Source: JBCCTX01 sp965263105
Lineage (GTDB): Bacteria; Bacteroidota; Bacteroidia; J057
NCBI GenBank assembly: GCA_965263105.1
Contig: CBDHGL010000003.1
Span: 992,001-1,056,000 of the forward strand
Length of the DNA stretch: 64,000 nt
Direction of reading: 5' to 3'
Shown here: one piece after another, positions 60,301 to 64,000 of the stretch
Position numbering within the stretch: the stretch's first letter is position 1
How the letters are laid out: each line of letters begins with the position of its first letter
Notes under the pieces: model-generated
What the model saw: the letters and a program-made list of their open reading frames with translations, nothing else
Told to the model about the DNA's origin: nothing
The model's database searches: none
Translations under genes and position numbers: made by a program

Positions 60301-63300
60301 TATCAGACCAGTCCTGAAAAGCTAAATCCGGATGGTACCTTTAAGAATCCTGCCGAAAACTGGGCAGGGATTACCCAGGAGGTTACCCTACAAACGACTG
60401 ACTTTGAGGCGGCTAATGTAGAATTCATCGAATTTTGGTTGATGGACCCTTTTATGGATAATCCCGCTCATAGAGGAGGTAAGTTCTATATCAACCTGGG
60501 ATTGATCAACGAGGATGCGCTTCCCGATCAGAGTTTGAGTAGGGAAAATGGTTTGCCGACTTCCTTGGAAGACCAGGGACTCATCGATTCGACCGATTGG
60601 GGGATTATTCCTTTGGGAAATACCACCAACGATTACTTCAGTGCAGAGGCTGGTGCCAGAGAGCAGCAGGACATTGGATTAGATGGGCTGAATGACGAAG
60701 GAGAAAGGCGATTCTTCAACAACCGCTTTCAGTTTTTGGATAACCTACGTGGATTCCTCTCTCCTGAGGCGATGCAGGCAATTGAGGCCGACCCGAGTAC
60801 AGATAACTTCCGCCATTTCCGGGATCCTTCCTTTGAGGAAGTTGAAGCCGGGATTCTGGAGCGCTACCAGGATTTCAATGGAACGGAAAACAACTCTCCT
60901 GCTGATGCAGGAACCCGAAACTTTACTTTACAAAATACCAATAACCCCGATAGGGAGGACTTGAATGACAATGGTAGCTTGAATTTTGCGGAGCAGTATT
61001 GGGAATACGAATTGAATATCCGTCCACAGGACTTGGTTCCAGGGGCTAATTTTATAATTGATAGCATTCAGTCAGTTGTAAACACAGGAGTTGCGGGTAC
61101 CAATCAACAGTCTGTTACCTGGTACCAATTTCGGATCCCCATCATAGAAGGGGAGGCACGAAACAATATTCCCAATTTCAAATCTATCAACTACATGCGG
61201 ATGTACATGACTGGGTTTGAAGAAGAAGTCGTTATGAGGCTCACCGAATTCCAGTTTGTAGCCACCCAGTGGAGGCGATTTTTAGGAGATCTGAGGGATG
61301 CCCAGCAAGCCGTGAATCCACCTGAACCTCCTTTTGCAGACTTTGAAGTGGGAAGTGTAAGTATAGAAGAAAACTCTACTAAACTCCCCTTTAACTATGT
61401 TTTACCCCCAGATGTGGAGCGCCAATCCCTCAATGGAAATACCCAGCCGGGATTCCTCGATGACGAGAGAGCCCTGGTTATAGAGACTTGTGGCTTGGAA
61501 GATGGGGATGCCCGAGGCGTCTTCAAAACGGTGCGACTTGACTTGCGTCAATACAAACAGTTGAAAATGTGGGTACACGCTGAGGCTGACAATAATGGGA
61601 GTACTCCAGCAAACTTCTTCCAGCGTGGGGATGCAACCGTATTCATTAGATTGGGGTTGGACAATGAACAGAATTATTACGAATACGAATTACCCCTGGT
61701 TCCATCTGATCCTGTGATGGGAGTGAGTAACCTTTCTAATGTTTGGGCTAATGAGGTGGTTGTCAACCTAGAGGAGCTTTCTATTCTCAAAAGTCTAGAT
61801 TCAGCCCGAACTAATTTGGATGAAAGGTTCCTTATTGGTGAAGCTATTGATAGCCTAGGGGGTAATCTCTATATCAAGGGAACCCCCAAGATTAGTGATG
61901 TAAGGACGATCATGATTGGTATCAGAAATCCAGCGGATCCCACTGAACAACCCATCTGTGCTGAGATGTGGATCAACGAACTCCGCCTCACCAATTTTGA
62001 CAGAAAGGGAGGATGGGCAACAAACGCAAACCTCAATATGCGTATTGCTGACTTGGGATCTATCAATGCAAACTTCCGTTCTAGAACTTCAGGCTTTGGC
62101 CCTTTAGATCAACGTATAACCAGTCGGCCGCTTGATTCCGAAACGCAGTACAGCATTAATGCTACGTTGAATTTTGACAAGTTCTTTCCCAAAAACTGGG
62201 GACTACAACTTCCAGTAACTGGCTCATATGGAGAGCGTTTTTCACGTCCGGTATACAATCCCCAGGAAGCTGACGTTCGAACGGATTTTCTCATCGAGCG
62301 TGTGGATTCAGAACGTCAGCGCGACTCCGTCCTCGAAAGAGTGGAAGATTATTCACGCTTTAAAAGTATTTCCTTTAACAATTGGCGAAAAACAAAGGTC
62401 AATCCTCAGGCCACCAATCACTTCTGGGACGTAGAAAACTTTGATTTTACCTTTTTCTACAACGAACAATTCTCTCGCAACTCCCTGATTTCTAAGCAAC
62501 TTGTCCAACAGCATAGTGGCCAAATAAATTATCGCTATTCTTTCAATCCGGTGATAATTGAGCCCTTTAAGAATGTCAAGTTCCCTCTGTTGAAGATGAT
62601 CAACTTTTCCCCCATACCGACCTCATTGGATATTCGAATTGCAGGGGATAGGTATTTCGAAGAGCGACAACTTCGCCCCACTTCTGAATTTGGGGGAGCG
62701 GTCGATCCTACTTTCAACAAAAACTTCCAGGTGAATCGCCAATACAACCTTTCCTGGAATTTTACCAAAAACTTATTGCTTAATTTCACGGCAAATAACC
62801 AGGCCCGAGTAGATGAAGTAAGGGGAAGGTGGAGAGATGCGAGTCAACGGGAACGGGATTCGGTAGGAACCCTCTTGGATAACCTTATTTATTTTGGTAG
62901 AGACCCTTCCAGAGGGCATACCCAATTGATCAATATGGGAAGGACGATACGGTATACGCACAACATCAGCGCGACATATCGACTTCCTTTCAACGAATTC
63001 AAGTTGCTCAACTGGATCAACGGAAATGTCAACTATACCTCAACCTTCTTGTGGGACCAGCCCCCCGAGATCAATCCCGATTTTGGTGGAACGATTTCCA
63101 ATTCCCAAGGAATACAGGGGAATGCGCGTTTTAATTTGGCGAATCTATACCGGAAGATTAAACCCATCAATAAGGCCTTGGAAGCCAAGCCCAAAAAAGG
63201 TTCTTCTGCTAATCCCATCCCACCGAGGAGGCGAAATGCAGGTCAAGAGGACGAAAAGGACAAAAAAGATAAGAATAAGAAAAAAGAAGAGGACCGGACC

Positions 63301-64000
63301 GCTTTTGAAAAAACCATGATCGGATTGGGGCGAGAGTTGGTTCGAATCATATTTAGCGTAAAAAATGCGGATTTCACTTATTCTCGAAACTCCGGGACGG
63401 TACTACCCGGTTACCTGCCCACAACCAAAAACTTTGGACTGGATTGGGACTATCGAGATAATGTGACGGGTCGAGAATCTGCTGTTATTCCCCCGACTAC
63501 AGGATTTATCTTGGGAAGCCAAAGAGATATTCGAGGGATCGCTGGAGAAAACAATTGGATCACCCGTGATACAACTCTGGCAAACCTCTACATGACAGAT
63601 TTTAACGAACAGATTCAAGCCAGAGCTACTATCGAGTTGTTTAAAGTATTGCGTATTAATCTTACAGCTTCTCGTTCCGAATCCAATAATACCAGTGAAT
63701 TTTTCCGCTTTGACCCCACGATAAATGACTACAATAGCTTCGACCCCTTTCTCTCGGGAAATTTCTCTATGTCCTACATTTTTGCCAATACAGCATTTGA
63801 GAAGAATCTATTGAACTCCAAGGTATTCGAACGCTTTTCGGAGAATAGAAAAATCATCTCCAGAAGGTTGGCCGAGACCAATCCTAATGCGGAAGGATTA
63901 GGCAGAACCATTATAGGAGACTACCGCAATGGCTATACAGGTACCCAGCAGGATGTCTTGATTCCTGCCTTAATATCAGCCTATGGGGTAGGGGATGCAG
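57385..64000 (+). CDS. sprA: T9SS outer-membrane translocon SprA (Sov), 3' end outside window
   Basis: About 2,205 codons without a stop, cut by the window edge; the whole family protein has about 2,400 residues. Diagnostic parts include RTDNPALTLRQQRRTTFDFD with LGVQGQIGNKMNLNLNFDTG, AGNVSMQLGNSLIQGRQNLF and HFFLNHFFRSRYETALANLP. SprA is the huge barrel that passes T9SS substrates across the outer membrane. The start is unclear: TAA stops lie in frame at 57340 and 57370, no ATG follows, and TTG at 57385 (or ACG at 57373) is the only option ahead of the hydrophobic signal LSNISISFLLSVLASLLITG. Confidence 0.95.
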   Translation, partial: MSNISISFLLSVLASLLITGTEESTTHIIQPKPSIEWVNDSIPSPPDTGEVKEGYVPLNDTSKVKKNPNRRTTDASTQPVYISPFFLKNPKNFETSFDIDEDGKGYTIREKIGEIDISWPSHISLDRYIEYRQETGITDYFRQLSTKTQEELQKGLLPSFDLGPLGDVFGGPIEVRPTGFATVSFGIDHQRTDNPALTLRQQRRTTFDFDQNIQLGVQGQIGNKMNLNLNFDTGQLFDFQNELKLRHEGTEDEIVQSVEAGNVSMQLGNSLIQGRQNLFGLKTEMKFGPIRWTIVGSNERGKRESIQVAGGGAVETPFEKEVSDYDMNRHFFLNHFFRSRYETALANLPIINSTVRITRVEVWMEKGGATTNTRNAIGFVDLGENDLAAPGGGVGTIFNRDVISPSGSVRFPDNESNNLFSILEGNPNIRQQKDAPSALEAQGLTNTLDFEIAGNLRRLSPNEYTVNNQLGYISITSEIPSDQVLFIAYQYTVNGRTFQVGEFSEDSPADGRNSNVLWLKMLKSSVLRIENEGEKFPLYDLMMKNIYRLDAFGIQKEGFFLDVLYESGTSAGKINYLPEGSLKNKQLIQVLNVDRLTNHTAPNPDNFFDYLEGLTIVPEKGLIIFPVLEPFGSHLAQQLGNMEDSSRYVFQALYDDTQQGAIQNFPQQNKYSIEGYFRSSGGAEIPLNSFSLSEGSVIVTAGGRRLIEGQDYRVDQVAGKVIITNEAVLSQGAPIEVSYENAQLFAQQNKTLLGTRLELDRFDNFKLGLTMLNLREQPFNFKTTIGDEPINNTLWGMDLGWQHESDFITRVVDKLPFISTKETSSLNFSGEFANFIPGQPKAVKINDERGIVYIDDFEAAKTTYNLSGQQRWQIAAFPTGNPNVIDPTTDPLNAGAAQALGFNRAKLSWYRIDQTVYQGSFGINIPAEDFANNYTRRIRPQEIFPTARRAFGANFQNTFDLRYLPNQRGPYNYQTSPEKLNPDGTFKNPAENWAGITQEVTLQTTDFEAANVEFIEFWLMDPFMDNPAHRGGKFYINLGLINEDALPDQSLSRENGLPTSLEDQGLIDSTDWGIIPLGNTTNDYFSAEAGAREQQDIGLDGLNDEGERRFFNNRFQFLDNLRGFLSPEAMQAIEADPSTDNFRHFRDPSFEEVEAGILERYQDFNGTENNSPADAGTRNFTLQNTNNPDREDLNDNGSLNFAEQYWEYELNIRPQDLVPGANFIIDSIQSVVNTGVAGTNQQSVTWYQFRIPIIEGEARNNIPNFKSINYMRMYMTGFEEEVVMRLTEFQFVATQWRRFLGDLRDAQQAVNPPEPPFADFEVGSVSIEENSTKLPFNYVLPPDVERQSLNGNTQPGFLDDERALVIETCGLEDGDARGVFKTVRLDLRQYKQLKMWVHAEADNNGSTPANFFQRGDATVFIRLGLDNEQNYYEYELPLVPSDPVMGVSNLSNVWANEVVVNLEELSILKSLDSARTNLDERFLIGEAIDSLGGNLYIKGTPKISDVRTIMIGIRNPADPTEQPICAEMWINELRLTNFDRKGGWATNANLNMRIADLGSINANFRSRTSGFGPLDQRITSRPLDSETQYSINATLNFDKFFPKNWGLQLPVTGSYGERFSRPVYNPQEADVRTDFLIERVDSERQRDSVLERVEDYSRFKSISFNNWRKTKVNPQATNHFWDVENFDFTFFYNEQFSRNSLISKQLVQQHSGQINYRYSFNPVIIEPFKNVKFPLLKMINFSPIPTSLDIRIAGDRYFEERQLRPTSEFGGAVDPTFNKNFQVNRQYNLSWNFTKNLLLNFTANNQARVDEVRGRWRDASQRERDSVGTLLDNLIYFGRDPSRGHTQLINMGRTIRYTHNISATYRLPFNEFKLLNWINGNVNYTSTFLWDQPPEINPDFGGTISNSQGIQGNARFNLANLYRKIKPINKALEAKPKKGSSANPIPPRRRNAGQEDEKDKKDKNKKKEEDRTAFEKTMIGLGRELVRIIFSVKNADFTYSRNSGTVLPGYLPTTKNFGLDWDYRDNVTGRESAVIPPTTGFILGSQRDIRGIAGENNWITRDTTLANLYMTDFNEQIQARATIELFKVLRINLTASRSESNNTSEFFRFDPTINDYNSFDPFLSGNFSMSYIFANTAFEKNLLNSKVFERFSENRKIISRRLAETNPNAEGLGRTIIGDYRNGYTGTQQDVLIPALISAYGVGDA

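Noticed and set aside
58386..63618. Several minus-strand frames of 60-133 codons inside sprA
   Set aside because: All are antisense to a continuous sprA reading frame.

Overview
The window is Bacteroidota chromosome, most likely a gliding, pigmented, aerobic member of the Saprospiria/Cytophagia type. Family and genus cannot be fixed from the sequence alone. The evidence is a complete type IX secretion/gliding core cluster (porP, gldK, gldL, gldM, gldN) plus sprA, a SusC-style TonB receptor with a carboxypeptidase-like leader domain, a CrtYcd-type lycopene cyclase, and repeated TAnnTTTG promoter elements, which are typical of Bacteroidota.

Region 1 (1-11250) is accessory. It holds three AAA/DUF4143 ATPases (the first cut by the window edge), a methylmalonate-semialdehyde dehydrogenase beside a sodium/solute symporter, a secreted sulfatase and a beta-propeller glycosidase lipoprotein. 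Between 8 and 11 kb lies a defence/addiction graveyard. A DNA-binding antitoxin is followed by a PIN toxin reduced to 30 codons. A HigA antitoxin is preceded by a HigB toxin reduced to 63 codons. A lone antitoxin-like gene abuts a frameshifted relic of a type I restriction HsdR C-terminus. A tRNA-Ala(GGC) gene marks the right edge. Three 16-bp palindromes at exact 29-bp period sit between the third ATPase and the first antitoxin.

Region 2 (11250-36600) is mostly housekeeping: a small membrane protein, DUF1684, pdxA, dnaB (with a DnaA-box cluster upstream), an ECF sigma factor with an overlapping anti-sigma-like beta-barrel protein, frr, popT (DUF368), and a carotenoid operon (ECF sigma, crtB, lycopene cyclase, ispH; no crtI). 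It continues with an EF-hand protein, a TPR protein, etfBA, a bifunctional nuclease, a 2-oxoacid dehydrogenase E2, cinA, a penicillin acylase, rsmE and hemC/hemD behind a DUF4271 protein.

Region 3 (36600-64000) carries porP-gldKLMN, a TonB-dependent receptor, and an M1-peptidase-like protein whose zinc motif is destroyed. Next comes an iron-sulphur photolyase with its two companion genes and a ferredoxin. The rest is dgkA, sod, a lipoprotein-crcB pair, three thioredoxin-like genes, pyrF, a CPBP protease, ruvA and the first 2.2 thousand codons of sprA, which runs off the right edge.

Functionally, the gld/spr genes build the outer-membrane secretion and motility machine. The hem, pdx, isp and crt genes supply cofactors and pigment. 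The carotenoids, photolyase, superoxide dismutase and thioredoxins fit a light-exposed aerobic lifestyle. The most unusual observations are the two separately disarmed toxin genes, the phased palindrome array, the zinc-less M1 protein and the non-ATG, dyad-overlapped start of sprA.
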